In this document: positions 45,101 to 57,840 of the stretch, one piece after another
Layout: the number at the start of each line of letters is the position of its first letter
How positions within the stretch are numbered: the stretch's first letter is position 1
From: Eutreptiella sp. 'Long Island Sound 2002'
Lineage: Eukaryota > Euglenozoa > Euglenophyceae > Eutreptiales > Eutreptiaceae
Assembly (NCBI GenBank): GCA_964036045.1
Contig: OZ038378.1
Location: 147,365,611-147,429,610, forward strand
Direction: 5' to 3'
Length of the DNA stretch: 64,000 nucleotides
Notes under the pieces: model-generated
What the model was told of the DNA's origin: nothing
The model's input: the letters and a program-made list of their open reading frames with translations, nothing else
Database searches by the model: none
Translations under genes and position numbers: made by a program

Positions 45101-46695
45101 ACTAGGTCCCCTCCCTGAGGGTTCTCAGTGAGTCCCCTCCCTGAGGGATCTCACTAAGTCCCGTCCTTGAGGGTTCTCAGTGAGTCCCCTCCCTGAGGGT
45201 TCTCACTGAGTCCCCTCCCTGAGGGTTCTCCTTGAGTCCCCTGCCTGAGGGTTCTCACTGAGTCCCCTCCCTGAGGGTTCTCACTGACTCCCCTCCCTGA
45301 GGGTTCTCACTGAGTCCCCTCCCTCAGGGTTCTCACTGAGTCCCCTCCCAAAGGGTTCTCACTGGGTCCCCTCCCTGAGGGTTCTCAGTGAGTCCCCTCC
45401 CTGAGGGTTCTCACTGACTCCCCTCCCTGAGGGTTCTCACTGAGTCCCCTCCCTGAGGGTTCTCACTGAGTCTCCGCCCTGAGGGTTCTCACTTACTCCC
45501 CTCCCTGAGGGTTCTCACTGAGTCCCCTCCCTGAGGGTTCTCACTGAGTCCCCTCTCAGAGGGTTCTCACTGAATCCCCTCCCTGAGGGTTCTCACTGAG
45601 TCCCCTCCCTGAGGGTTGTCACTGAGTCCCCTCCCTGAGGGTTGTCACTGAGTCCCCCCCCTGAGGGTTCTCACTGAGTCCCCTCTTAGAGGGTTCTTAC
45701 TGGGTCCCCTCCCTGAGGGTTCTCCTTGAGTCCCCTCCCTGAGGGTTCTCACCGAGTCCCCTCCCTGAGGGTTCTGAGTGAGTCCCCTCTCTGAGGGTTG
45801 TCATTGAGTCCCCTCCCTGAGGGTTCTCAGTGAGTCCCCTCCCTGAGGGTTCTCACTGAGTCCCCGCCCTGACGGTTCTCACAGAGGGCCCTCCCTGAGG
45901 GTTCTCACTGAGTCCCCTCCCTGAGGGTTCTCACTGAGTCCCCTCCCTGAGCGTTCTCACTGAGTCCACTCCCTGAGGGTTCTCAGTGAGTCCCCTCCCA
46001 GAGGGTTCTCACTGAGTCCCCTCCCTGAGGGTTCTCACTGAGTCCCCTCCCTGAGGGTTCTCACTGAGTCCCCTCCCTGAGGGTTCTCACTGAGTCCCCT
46101 CCCTGAGGGTTCTCACTGAGTCCCCTCCCTGGGGGTTCTCACTGAGTCCCCTCCCTGGGGGTTCTCACTGAGTCCCCTCCCTGAGGGTTCTCAGTGAGTC
46201 CCCTCCCAGAGGGTTCTCACTGAGTCCCCTCCCTGAGGGTTCTCACTGAGTCCCCTCCCTGAGGGTTCTCACTGAGTCCCCTCCCTCGAGGTTCTCACCG
46301 AGTCCCCGCGATGAGGGTTCTCACTGAGTCCCCCCCCTGAGGGTTCTCAGTGAGTCCCCTCCCAGAGGGTTCTCACTGAGTCCCCTCCCTGAGGGTTCTC
46401 AGTGAGTCCCCTCCCTGAGGGTTCTCACTGAGTCCCCTCCCTGAGGGTTGTCACTGAGTCCCCTCCCTGAGGGTTCTCAGTGAGTCCCCTCCCTGAGGGT
46501 TCTCACTGAGTCCGCTCCCTGAGACTTCTCACTGAGTCCCCTCCCTGAGGGTTCTCACTGAGTCCCCTCCCTGAGGGTTCTCCTTGAGTCCCCTCCAAGA
46601 GGGTTCTCACTGAGTCCCCTCCCTGAGGGTTCTCACTGAGTCCCCTCCCTGAGGGTTCTCACTTAGTCCCCTCCCTGAGGGTTCTCACTGAGTCC
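42145..46695. repeat. 4.5-kb segmental tandem duplication, copy 2
   Basis: This copy matches copy 1 at +4,525 bp through the nested 936-bp repeat. It then matches at +4,551 bp after one 26-bp monomer (CTCACTGACTCC) was gained near 45,025. GAGACTTCTC lies at 41,971 in copy 1 and 46,522 here. Similarity ends at about 46,700, where CTTAGTGAG appears. Point differences include C at 44,242, CCCTGAAGG at about 43,452 and CTCACAGAG near 44,501. The copies are in direct contact and in the same orientation, as expected from unequal exchange. Confidence 0.93.
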
Positions 46696-48400
46696 CCTCC
46701 CTGAGGGTTCTTAGTGAGTCCCCTCCCAGAGGGTTCTCACTGAGTCTCCTCCCTGAGGGTTCTCACTGAGACCCCTCCCTGAGGGTTCTCACTGAGTCCC
46801 CTCCCTCAAGGTTCTCACTGACTCCCCGCGATGAAGGTTCTCACTGAGTCCCGTCCCAAAGGGTTCTCAGTGGTCCCCCTCCCTGAGGGTTCTCCTTGAG
46901 TCCCCTCCCTGAGGGTTCTCACTGAGTCCCCTCCCTGAGGGTATTCACTGAGTCTCCTCCCTGAGGGTTCTCACTGAGTCCCCTCCCTCAGGGTTCTCCC
47001 TGAGTCCCTGCCCTGAGGGTTCTCACTGAATCCCCTCCCTGACGGTTCTCACTGAGTCCCCTCCCAGAGGGTTCTCACTGGGTCCCCTCCCTGAGGACTC
47101 TCCTTGAGTCCCCTTCCTGAGGGTTCTCACTGAGTCCCCTCCCTGAGGGTTCTCACTGAGTCCCCTCCCTGAGGGTTCTCACTGAGTCCCCTCCCCCAGG
47201 GTTCTCACTGAGTCCCTGCCCTGAGGGTTCTCACTGAATCCCCTCCCTGAGGGTTCTCAGTGAGTCCCGTCCCAGAGGGTTCTCACTGAGTTTCCTCCCT
47301 GAGGGTTCTCCTTGAGTCCCCTCCCTGAGGGTTCTCACTGAGTCCCCTCCCTGAGGGTTCTCCTTGAGTCTCCTCCCTGAGGGTTCTCACTGAGTCCCCT
47401 CCCTGAGGGTTCTCCTTGAGTCCCCTCCCTGAGGGTTCTCACTGAGTCCCCTCCCTGAGGGTTCACACAGACTCCCCTCCCTGAGGGTTCTCACTGAGTC
47501 CCCTCCCTCAGGGTTCTCACTGAGTCCCCTCCCAGAGGGTTCTCACTGGGTCCCCTCCCTGAGGGTTCTCAGTGCGTCCCCTGCCTGAGGGTTCTCACTA
47601 AGTCCTGTCCTTGAGGGTTCTCACTGAGTCCCCTCCCTGAGGGTTCTCACTGAGTCCCCTCCCTGAGGGTTCTCCTTGAGTCCCCTCCCTGAGGGTTCTC
47701 ACTGACTCCCCTCCCTGAGGGTTCTCACTGAGTCCCCTCCCTAAGGGTTCTCACTGAGTCCCCTCCCAGAGGGTTCTCACTGGGTCCCCTCCCTGAGGGT
47801 TCTCAGTGAGTCCCCTCCCTGAGGGTTCTCACTGAGTCCCCGCCCTGAGGGTTCTCACTTACTCCCCTCCCTGAGGGTTCTCACTGAGTCCCCTCCCTGA
47901 GGGTTCTCACTGAGTCCCCTCTCAGAGGCTTCTCACTGAATCCCCTCCCTAAGGGTTCTCAGTGAGTCCCCTCCCAGAGGGTTCTCACTGGGGCCCCTCC
48001 CTGAGGGTTTTCACTGAGTCCCCTCCCTGAGGGTTGTCACTGAGTCCCCTCCCTGAGGGTTCTCACTGAGTCCCCGCCCTGAGGGTTCTCACTGAGTCCC
48101 CTCCCTGAGGGTTCTCACTGGGTCCCCTCCCAGAGGGTTCTCCTTGAGTCCCCTCCCTGAGGGTTCTCCCTGAGTCCCCTCCCTGAGGGTTCTCAGTGAG
48201 TCCTCTCCCTGAGGGTTCTCACTGAGTCCCCTCCCTGAGGGTTGTCATTGAGTCCCCTCCCTGAGGGTTCTCAGTGAGTCCCGCCCTGAGGGTTCTCACT
48301 GAGTGCCCTCCCTCAGGGTTCTCACTGAGTCCCCGCCCTGAGGGTTCTCACTGAGTCCCCTCCCTGAGGGTTCTCACTGAGTCCCCGCCCTGAGGGTTCT
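46696..48400. repeat. Mixed CTCCTTGAG, CCCAGAGGG and TGGGTCC monomers
   Basis: Only 26-bp-phase monomers are seen. Common types are CTCCTTGAG, CCCAGAGGG, CTCACTGGGTCC and CTCACTGAATCC. A GGGTATTCAC monomer lies at about 46,940 and a GTTCACACAG monomer at about 47,461. I could not define one clean HOR. One short monomer (GAGTCCCGCCCTGAG) is at about 48,278. No gene or unique DNA is present. Confidence 0.82.
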
Positions 48401-51400
48401 CACTGAGTCCCCTCCCTGAGGGTTCTCACTGAGTCCCCTCCCTGACGGTTCTCACTGAGTCCCCTCCCAGAGGGTTCTCACTGGGTCCCCTCCCGGAGGA
48501 TTTTCACTGAGTCCCCTCCCTGAGGGTTCTCACTGAGTCCCCTCCCTGAGGGTTCTCACTGAGTCCCCTCCCTGAGGGTTCTCACTGAGTCCCCTCCCTC
48601 AGGGTTCTCACTGAGTCCCCTCCCAGAGGATTCACACTGGGTCTCCTCCCTGAGGGTTCTCAGTGAGTCCCCTCCCTGAGGGTTCTCACTAAGTCCCCTC
48701 CCTGAGGGTTCTCAGTGAGTCCCCTCCCTGAGGGTTCTCACTGAGTCCCCTCCCTGAGGGTTCTGCTTGAGTCCCCTCCCTGAGGGTTCTCACTGAGTCC
48801 TCTCCCTGAGGGTTCTCACTGAGTCCCCTCCCTGAGGGTTCTCACTGAGTCCCCTCCCTCAGGGTTCTCACTGAGTCCCCTCCCAGAGGGTTCTCACTGG
48901 GTCCCCTCCCTGAGGGTTCTCAGTGAGTCCCCTCCCTGAGGGTTCCCACTGACTCTCCTCCCTGAGGGTTCTCACTGAGTCCCCTCCCTGAGGGTTCTCA
49001 CTGAGTCCCCTCCCTGAGGGTTCTCACTGACTCCCCGCCCTGAAGGTTCTCACTGACTCCCCTCCCTGAGGGTTCTCACTGAGTCCCCTCCCTGAGGGTT
49101 CTCACCGAGTCCCCTCTCAGAGGGTTCTCACTGAATCCCCTCCCTGAGGGTTCTCACTGAGTCCCCTCCCAGAGGGTTCTCACTGAGTCCCCTCCCAGAG
49201 GGTTCTCACTGGGTCCCCTCCCTGAGGATTCTCACTGAGTCCCCTCCCTGAGGGTTCTCACTGAGTCCCCTCCCTCAGGGTTCTCACTGAGTCCCCTCCC
49301 AGAGGGTTCTCACTGGGTCCCCTCCCTGAGGGTTCTCAGTGAGTCCCCTCCCTGAGGGTTCCCACTGACTCCCCTCCCTGAGGGTTCTCACTGAGTCCCC
49401 TCCCTGAGGGTTCTCACTGAGTCCCCTCCCTGAGGGTTCTCACTGACTCCCCGCCCTGAGGGTTCTCACTGACTCCCCTCCCTGAGGGTTCTCACTGAGT
49501 CCCCTCCCTGAGGGTTCTCACTGAGTCCCCTCTCAGAGGGTTCTCACTGAATCCCCTCCCTGAGGGTTCTCACTGAGTCCCCTCCCAGAGGGTTCTCACT
49601 GAGTCCCCTCCCAGAGGGTTCTCACTGGGTCCCCTCCCTGAGGATTCTCACTGAGTCCCCTCCCTGAGGGACTTCACTGAGTCCCCGCCATGAGGGTTCT
49701 CACTGAATCCCCTCCCTGAGGGTTCTCACTGAGTCCCCTCCCTGAGGGTTTTCACTGACTCCCCTCCCTGAGGGTTTTCACTGAGTCCCTTCCCTGAGGG
49801 TTCTCAGTGAGTCCCCGCCCTAAGGGTTCTCACTGAATCCCCTCCCTGAGGGTTCTCACTGAGTCCCCTCCCTGAGGGTTCTCACTGAGTCCCCGCCCCG
49901 AGAGTTCTCACTGAGTCCCCTCCCTGAGGGTTCTCACTGAGTCCCCCCCCTGTGGGTTCTCAGTGAGTCCCCTCCCTGAGGGTTCTCACTGACTCCCCTC
50001 CCTGAGGGTTCTCACTGAGTCCCCTCCCTGACGGTTCTCACTGAGTCCCCTCCCAGAGGGTTCTCACTAGGTCCCCTCCCGGAGGGTTTTCACTGAGTCC
50101 CCTCCCTGAGGGTTCTCACTGAGTCCCCTCCCTGAGGGTTCTCACTGAGTCCCCTCCCTGAGGGTTCTCACTGAGTCCCCTCCCAGAGGATTCTCACTGG
50201 GTCTCCTCCCTGAGGGTTCTCAGTGAGTCCCCTCCCTGAGGGTTCTCACTAAGTCCCCTCCCTGAGGGTTCTCAGTGAGTCCCCTCCCTGAGGGTTCTCA
50301 CTGAGTCCCCTCCCTGAGGGTTCTGCTTGAGTCCCCTCCCTGAGGGTTCTCATTGAGTCCCCTCCCTGAGGGTTCTCACTGAGTCCCCTCCCTCAGGGTT
50401 CTCACTGAGTCCCCTCCCAGAGGGTTCTCACTGGGTCCCCTCCCTGAGGGTTCTCAGTGAGTCCCCTCCCTGAGGGTTCCCACTGACTCCCCTCCCTGAG
50501 GGTTCTCACTGAGTCCCCTCCCTGAGGGTTCTCACTGAGTCCCCTCCCTGAGGGTTCTCACTGACTCCCCGCCCTGAGGGTTCTCACTGACTCCCCTCCC
50601 TGAGGGTTCTCACTGAGTCCCCTCCCTGAGGGTTCTCACTGAGTCCCCTCTCAGAGGGTTCTCACTGAATCCCCTCCCTGAGGGTTCCCACTGAGTCCCC
50701 TCCCAGAGGGTTCTCACTGGGTCCCCTCCCAGAGGGTTCTCACTGGGTTCCCTCCCTGAGGATTCTCACTGAGTCCCCTCCCTGAGGGATCTCACTGAGT
50801 CCCCGCCCTGAGGGTTCTCACTGAATCCCCTCCCTGAGGGTTCTCACTGAGTCCCCTCCCTGAGGGTTCTCAGTGAGTCCCCTCCCTGAGGGTTCTCACT
50901 GACTCCCCTCCCTGAGGGTTTTCACTGAGTTGCTTCCCTGAGGGTTCTCAGTGAGTCCCCGCCCTAAGGGTTCTCACTGAATCCCCTCCCTGAGGGTTCT
51001 CACTGAGTCCCCTCCCTGAGGGTTCTCACTGAGTCCCCGCCCTGAGGGTTCTCACTGAGTCCCCTCCCTGAGGGTTCTCAGTGAGTCCCCTCCCTGAGGG
51101 TTCTCACTGACTCCCCTCCCTGAGGGTTTTCACTGAGTCCCCTCCCTGAGGGTTCTCACTGAGTCCCCTCCCAAAGGGTTCTCACTTGGTCCCCTCCCAG
51201 AGGGTTCTCACTGGGTCCCCTCCCTGAGGATTCTCACTGAGTCCCCTCCCTGAGGGTTCTCACTGAGTCCCCGCCCTGAGGGTTCTCACTGAATCCCCTC
51301 CCTGAGGGTTCTCACTGAGTCCCCTCCCTGAGGGTTCTCAGTGAGTCCCCTCCCTGAGGGTTCTCACTGACTCCCCTCCTTGAGGGTTTTCACTGAGTCC

Positions 51401-52660
51401 CCTCCCTGAGGGTTCTCAGTGAGTCCCTGCCCTGAGGGTTCTCACTGAATCCCCTCCCTGAGGGTTCTCAGTGAGTCCCCTCCCTGAGGGTTCTCAGTGA
51501 GTCCCCTCCCTGAGGGTTCTCACTGACTCCCCTCCCTGAGGGTTCTCACTGAGTCCCCTCCCTGAGGGTTCTCACTGAATCCCCTCCCTGAGGGTTCTCA
51601 CTGAGTCCCCTCCCAGAGGGTTCTCACTGGGTCCCCTCCCAGAGGGTTCTCACTGGGTCCCCTCCCTGAGGATTCTCACTGAGTCCCCTCCCTGAGGGTT
51701 CTCACTGAGTCCCCGCCCTGAGGGTTCTCACTGAGTCCCCTCCCAGAGGGTTCTCACTGAGTCCCCTCCTTGAGGGTTCTCACTAAGTCCCCTCCCTGAG
51801 GGTTCTCACTGACTCCCCTCCCTGAGGGTTTTCACTGAGTCCCCTCCCTGAGGGTTCTCACTGAGTCCCCTCCCAGAGGGTTCTCACTGGGTCCCCTCCC
51901 AGAGGGTTCTCACTGGGTCCCCTCCGTGAGGATTCTCACTGAGTGCCCTCCCTGAGGGTTCTCACTGAGTCCCCGCCCTGAGGGTTCTCACTGAATCCCC
52001 TCCCTGAGGGTTCTCACTGAGTCCCCTCCCTGAGGGTTCTCAGTGAGTCCCCTCCCTTAGGGTTCTCACTGACTCCCCTCCTTGAGGTTTTTCACTGAGT
52101 CCCCTCCCTGAGGGTTCTCAGTGAGTCCCTGCCCTGAGGGTTCTCACTGAATCCCCTCCCTGAGGGTTCTCACTGGGTCCCCTCCCTGAGGGTTCTCACT
52201 AAGTCCCCGCCCTGAGGGTTCTCACTGAGTCCCCTCCCTGAGGGTTCTCACTGAGTCCCCTCCCTGAGGGTTCTCAGTGAGTCCCCTCCCTGAGGGTTCT
52301 CACGAACTCCCCTCCCTGAGGGTTCTCACTGAGTCCCCTCCCTGAGGGTTCTCACTGAATCCCCTCCCTGAGGGTTCTCACTGAGTCCCCTCCCAGAGGG
52401 TTCTCACTGGGTCCCCTCCCAGAGGGTTCTCACTGGGTCCCCTCCCTGAGGATTCTCACTTAGTCCCCTCCCTGAGGGTTCTCACTGAGTCCCCTCCCTG
52501 AGGGTTCTCAGTGAGTCCCCTCCCTGAGGGTTCTCACTGACTCCCCTCCCTGAGGGTTTTCACTGAGTCCCCTCCCTGAGGGTTCTCACTGAGTCCCCTC
52601 CCAGAGGGTTCTCACTGAGTCCCCTCCCTGAGGGTTCTCAGTGAGTCCCCGCCCTGAGGG
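48401..52660. repeat. TGGGTCC/CCCAGAGGG segment with 416-bp and about 1,560-bp HOR offsets
   Basis: The rare TTCTGCTTGAG monomer recurs at 48,761 and 50,321, 1,560 bp or 60 monomers apart. CTGACGG lies at 48,444 and 50,030, 61 monomers apart, so copies differ by one monomer. A block from CCCTCAGGG through CCCAGAGGG, TGGGTCC and GTTCCCACTGACT recurs at about 48,857, 49,273 and 50,391, with spacings of 416 and 1,118 bp. GAGGATTCTC following double TGGGTCC monomers recurs at 49,224, 49,640, 50,758, 51,226, 51,668, 51,928 and 52,448. All these intervals are whole multiples of 26 bp, so no phase-breaking monomer has entered. Confidence 0.87.
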
Positions 52661-53465
52661 TTCTCACTGAATCCCCTCCCTGAGGGTTCTCGCTGAGTCC
52701 CCTCCCTGAGGGTTCTCACTGAGTCCCCGCCCTGAGGGTTCTCACTGAGTCCCCTCCCTGAGGGTTCTCACTGAGTCCCCTCCCTGAGGGTTCTCAGTGA
52801 GTCCCCTCCCTGAGGGTTCTCACTGAGTCCCCTCCCTGAGGGTTCTCACTGAGTCGCCTCGCTGAGGGTTCTCACTGAGTCCCCGCCCTGAGGGTTCTCA
52901 CTGACTCCCCTCCCTGAGGATTCTCACTGAGTCCCCTCCCTGAGGGTTCTCACTGAGCCCCCCCCCTGAGGGTTCTCACTGAATCTCCTCCCTGAGGGTT
53001 CTCACTGAGTCCCCTCCCTGAGGGTTCTCACTCAGTCCCCTCCCAGAGGGTTCTCACTGGGTCCCCTCCCTGAGGGTTCTCCTTGAGTCCCCTCCCAGAG
53101 GGTTCTCACTGAGTCCCCGCCCTGAGGGTTCTCACTGAGTCCCCTCCCTGAGGGTTCTCACTGAGTCCCCTCCCTGAGGGTTCTCAGTGAGTCCCCTCCC
53201 TGAGGGTTCTCACTGAGTCCCCTCCCTGAGGGTTCTCACTGAGTCGCCTCGCTGAGGGTTCTCACTGAGTCCCCGCCCTGAGGGTTCTCACTGACTCCCC
53301 TCCCTGAGGATTCTCACTGAGTCCCCTCCCTGAGGGTTCTCACTGAGCCCCCCCTCTGAGGGTTCTCACTGAATCTCCTCCCTGAGGTTTCTCACTGAGT
53401 CCCCTCCCTGAGGGTTCTCACTCAGTCCCCTCCCAGAGGGTTCTCACTGGGTCCCCTCCCTGAGG
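52661..53465. repeat. 390-bp HOR, two copies
   Basis: A 15-monomer unit is repeated in tandem. GAGTCGCCTCGCTGAG lies at about 52,851 and 53,241, and GAGGATTCTC at 52,916 and 53,306. It is followed in both by GAGCCCCCC, GAATCTCC and CTCACTCAG monomers, then TGGGTCC and CTCCTTGAG. The copies differ at a few sites, for example GAGCCCCCCCCC against GAGCCCCCCCTC and a GAGGTTTCTC change near 53,385. Confidence 0.88.
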
Positions 53466-54996
53466 GTTCTCCTTGAGTCCCCTCCCTGAGGGTTCTCACT
53501 GAGTCCCCTCCCTGAGGGTTGTCATTGAGTCCCCTCCCTGAGGGTTCTCAGTGAGTCCCGCCCTGAGGGTTCTCACTGAGTGCCCTCCCTGAGGGTTCTC
53601 ACGGAGTCCCCGCCTTGAGGGTTCTCACTGAGTCCCCGCCCTGAGGGTTCTCACTGAGTCCCCTCCGTGAGTGTTCTCACTGAGTCCCCGCCCTGAGGGT
53701 TCTCACTGAGTCCCCGCCCTGAGGGTTCTCACCGAATCCCCTCCCTGAGGGATCTCACTGAGTCCCCTCCCTGAGGGTTCTCACTGAGTCCCCTCCCAGA
53801 GGGTTCTCACTGGGTCGCTTCCCTGAGGGTTTTCACTGAGTCCCCTCCCTGAGGGTTCTCCTTGAGTCCCCTCCCTGAGGGTTCTCACTGAGTCCCCGCC
53901 CTGAGGGTTCTCACTGACTCCCCTCCCTGAGGGTTCTCACTGAGTCCCCTCACTGAGGGTTCTCACTGAGTCCCCTCCCAGAGGGTTCTCACTGGGTCCC
54001 CTCCCTGAGGGTACTCACTGAGTTCCCTCCCTGCGGGTTCTCACTGAGTCCCCGCCCTGAGGGTTCTCACTGAATCCCTTCCCTGGGGGTTCTCACTGAG
54101 TCCCCTCCCTGAGGGTTCTCACTGAGTCCCCTCCCAGAGGGTTCTCACTGGGTCCCCTCCCTGAGGGTTCTCACTGAGTCCCCTCCCTGAGGGTTCTCCT
54201 TCAGGCCTTTCCCTGAGGGTTCTCACTGAGTCCCCTCCCTGAGGGTTCTCAGTGAGTGCCCTCCCTGAGGGTTGTCATTGAGTCCTTTCCCTGAGGGTTC
54301 TCACTGAGTCCCCTCCCTGAGGGTTCTCACTGAGTCCCCTCCCTGAGGGTTCTCCTTGAGTCCCCTCCCGGACGGTTCTCACTGAGTCCCCTCCCTGAGG
54401 GTTCTCACTGAGTCCCCTCCCTGAGGGTTCTCACTGAGTCCCCTCCCTGAGGGTTCTCCTTGAGTGCCCTCCCTGAGGGTTCTCACTGAGTTACCTCCCT
54501 CAGGGTTCTCACTAAGTCCCCTCCCTGAGGGTTCTCAGTGAGTCCCCTCCCTGAGGGTTCTCCTTGAGTCCCCTCCCTGAGGGTTCTCACTGAGTCCCCT
54601 CCCTGAGGGTTCTCACTGAGTCCCCTCCCTGAGGGTTCTCCTTGAGTCCCCTCCCTGAGGGTTCTCACTGAGTCCCCTCCCAGAGGGTTCTCACTGAGTC
54701 CCCTCCCTGAGGGTTCTCCTTGAGTCGGCCCCCTGACGGTTCTCACTGAGTCCCCTCCCTGAGGGTTCTCACTGAGTCCCCTCCCTGAGGGTTGTCATTG
54801 AGTCCTTTTCCTGAGGGTTCTCACTGAGTCCCCTCCCTTAGGGTTCTCCTTGAGTCCCCTCCCTGAGGGTTCTCCTTGAGTCCCCTCTCTGAGGGTTCTC
54901 ACTAAGTCCCCTCCCAGAGGGTTCTCACTGAGTCCCCTCCCTGAGGGTTCTCACTGAGTCCCCTCCCAGAGGGTTCTCACTGAGTCCCCTCCCTGA
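53466..54996. repeat. Transition segment, first TCCTTTCCC monomers
   Basis: The segment consists of 26-mers with many CTCCTTGAG monomers. Monomers of the type GTCATTGAGTCCTTTCCC appear at about 54,270 and 54,790 and continue to the window end. A GTCCCGCCCTGAG monomer of 25 bp is at about 53,558. An aberrant TTCAGGCCTTTCC monomer is at about 54,190. No longer repeat was resolved. Confidence 0.82.
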
Positions 54997-57840
54997 GGGT
55001 TTCCACTGACTCCCCTCCCTGAGGGTTCTCACTGAGTCATGTCCCTGAGGGTTCTCACTGAGTCCCCTCCCTGAGGGTTCTCACTGAGTCCCCGCCCTGA
55101 GGGTTCTCACTGAGTCCCCTCCCTGAGGGTTCTCAGTGAGTCCCCTCCCTGAGGGTTCTCACTGAGTCCCCTCCCTGAGGGTTCTCACTGAGTCCCCTCC
55201 CTCAGGGTTCTCACTGAGTCCCCTCCCTGAGGGTTCTCAGTGAGTCCCCTCCCTGAGGGTTCTCAGTGAGTCCCCTCCCTGAGGGTTCTCACTGAGTCCC
55301 CTCCCTGAGGGTTCTCACTGAGTCCCCTCCCTCAGGGTTCTCACTGAGTCCCCTCCCAGAGGGTTCTCCTTGAGTCCCCGCCCTGAGGGTTCTCACTGAG
55401 TCCCCTCCCTGAGGGTTCTCAGTGAGTCCCCTCCCTGAGGGTTCTCAGTGAGTCCCCTCCCTGAGGGTTCTCACTGAGTCCCCTCCCTGAGGGTTCTCAG
55501 TGAGTCCCCTCCCTGAGGGTTCTCACTGAGTCCCCTCCCTGAGGGTTCTCAGTGAGTCCCCTCCCTGAGGGTTCTCACTGAGTCCCCTCCCTGAGGGTTC
55601 TCCTTGAGTTCCCTCCCTGAGGGTTTCCACTGACTCCCCTCCCTGAGGGTTCTCACTGAGTCATGTCCCTGAGGGTTCTCACTGAGTCCCCTCCCTGAGG
55701 GTTCTCACTGAGGCCCCTCCCTGAGGGTTCTCACTGAGTCCCCTCCCTGAGGGTTCTCCTTGAGTCCCCTCCCTGAGCGTTCTCACTGAGTCCCCTCCCT
55801 GAGGGTTCTCAGTGAGTCCCCTCCCTGAGGGTTCTCACTGAGTCCCCTCCCTGAGGGTTCTCACTGAGTCGCCTCCCTGAGGGTTCTCACTGAGTCCCCT
55901 CCCTGAGGGTTCTCAGTGAGTCCCCTCCCTCAGGGTTGTCAGTGAGTCCTTTCCCTGAGGGTTCTCACGGAGTCCCCTCCCTGAGGGTTCTCACTGAGTC
56001 CCCTCCCTGAGGGTTCTCACTGAGTCCCCTCCCTGAGGGTTGTCATTGAGTCCTTTCCCTGAGGGTTCTCACTGAGTCCCCTCCCTGAGGGTTCTCACTG
56101 AGTCCCCTCCCTGAGGGTTCTCCTTGAGTCCCCTCTCTGATGGTTCTCACTGAGTCCCCTCCCTGAGGGTTCTCACTGAGTCCCCTCCCAGAGGGTTCTC
56201 ACTGAGTCCCCTCCCTGAGGGTTCTCACTGAGTCCCCTCCGAGAGGGTTCTCACTGAGTCCCCTCCCTGAGGGTTTCCACTGACTCCCCTCCCTGAGGGT
56301 TCTTACTGAGTCATGTCCCTGAGGGTTCTCACTGAGTCCCCTCCTTGAGGGTTCTCACTGAGTCCCCGCCCTGAGGGTTCTCACTGAGTCCCCTCCCTGA
56401 GGGTTCTCAGTGAGTCCCCACGCTGAGGGTTCTCACTGAGTCCCCTCCCTGAGGGTTCTCACTGAGTCCCCTCCCTCAGGGTTCTCACTGAGTCCCCTCC
56501 CTGAGGGTTCTCACTGAGTCCCCTCCCTGAGGGTTCTCACTGAGTCCCCTCCCTGAGGGTTCTCACTGAGTCCCCTCCCAGAGGGTTCTCCTTGAGTCCC
56601 CTCCCTGAGGGTTCTCACTGAGTCCCCTCCTTGAGGGTTCTCACTGAGTCCCCTCCCTGAGGGTTCTCCTTGAGTCCCCTCCCTGAGGGTTTCCACTGAC
56701 TCCCCTCCCTGAGGGTTCTCACTGAGTCATGTCCCTGAGGGTTCTCACTGAGTCCCCTCCCTGACGGTTCTCACTGAGTCCCCTCCCTGAGGGTTGTCAG
56801 TGAGTCCCCTCCCTGAGGGTTCTCCTTGAGTCCCCTCCCTGAGGGTTCTCACTGAGTCCCCTCCCTGAGGGTTCTCAGTGAGTCCCCTCCCTGAGGGTTC
56901 TCACTGAGTCCCCTCCCTGAGGGTTCTCAGTGAGTCCCCTCCCTGAGGGTTCTCAGTGAGTCCCCTCCCTGAGGGTTCTCACTGAGTCCCCTCCCTGAGG
57001 GTTCTCACTGAGTCCCCTCCCAGAGGGTTCTCACTGGGTCCCCTCCCTGAGGGTTCTCAGTGAGTCCCCTCCCTGAGGGTTCTCACTGAGTCTCCTCCCT
57101 GAGGGTTCGCAATGAGTCCCCTCCCTGAGGGTTATCATTGAGTCCCCTCCCTGAGGGTTCTCAGTGAGTCCCCTCCCTGAGGGTTCTCACTGAGTCCCCT
57201 CCCTCAGGGTTGGCAGTGAGTCCTTTCCTTGAGGGTTCTCACTGAGTCCCCTCCCTGAGGGTTCTCCTTGAGTCCCCTCCCTGAGGGTTCTCACTGAGTC
57301 CCCTCCCTGAGGGTTCTCCCCGAGTCCCCTCCCTGAGGGTTCTCACTGAGTCCCCTCCCTGAGGGTTCTCAGTGAGTCCCCTCCCTGAGGGTTCTCAGTG
57401 AGTCTCCTCCCTGAGGGTTCTCACTGAGTCCCCTCCCTGAGGGTTCTCCTTGAGTCCCCTCCCTGAGGGTTCTCAGTGAGTCCCCTCCCTGAGGGTTCTC
57501 ACTGAGTCCCCTCCCTGAGGGTTCTCACTGAGTCCCCTCCCTCAAGGTTCTCACTGGGTCCCCTCCTTGAGGGTTCTCACTGAGTCCCCTCCCTGAGGGT
57601 TCTCACTGAGTTCCCTCCCTGAGGGTTCTCAATGAGTCCCCTCCCTGAGGGTTATCATTGAGTCCCCTCCCTGAGGGTTCTCAGTGAGTCCCCTCCCTGA
57701 GGGTTCTCACTGAGTCCCCTCCCTGAGGGTTCTCACTGAGTCCCCTCCCTGAGGGTTCTCACTGAGTCCCCTCCCTGAGGGTAGTCACTGAGTCCCCTCC
57801 CTGAGGGTTCTCAGTGAGTCCCCTCCCTGAGGGTTCTCAC
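54997..57840. repeat. TCATGT block family, first four copies, with intervening 26-mers
   Basis: A two-monomer block of about 50 bp, TTTCCACTGACTCC followed by CTGAGTCATGTCC, starts at 54,997, 55,621, 56,271 and 56,687. Spacings are 624, 650 and 416 bp (24, 25 and 16 monomers). Two more copies are at about 59,861 and 63,738. Each creates an exact TGAGTCA heptamer. Copy 3 has CTTACTGAG in place of CTCACTGAG. TTCGCAATGAG and GTTATCATTG monomers begin at about 57,108 and 57,131. Confidence 0.9.
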
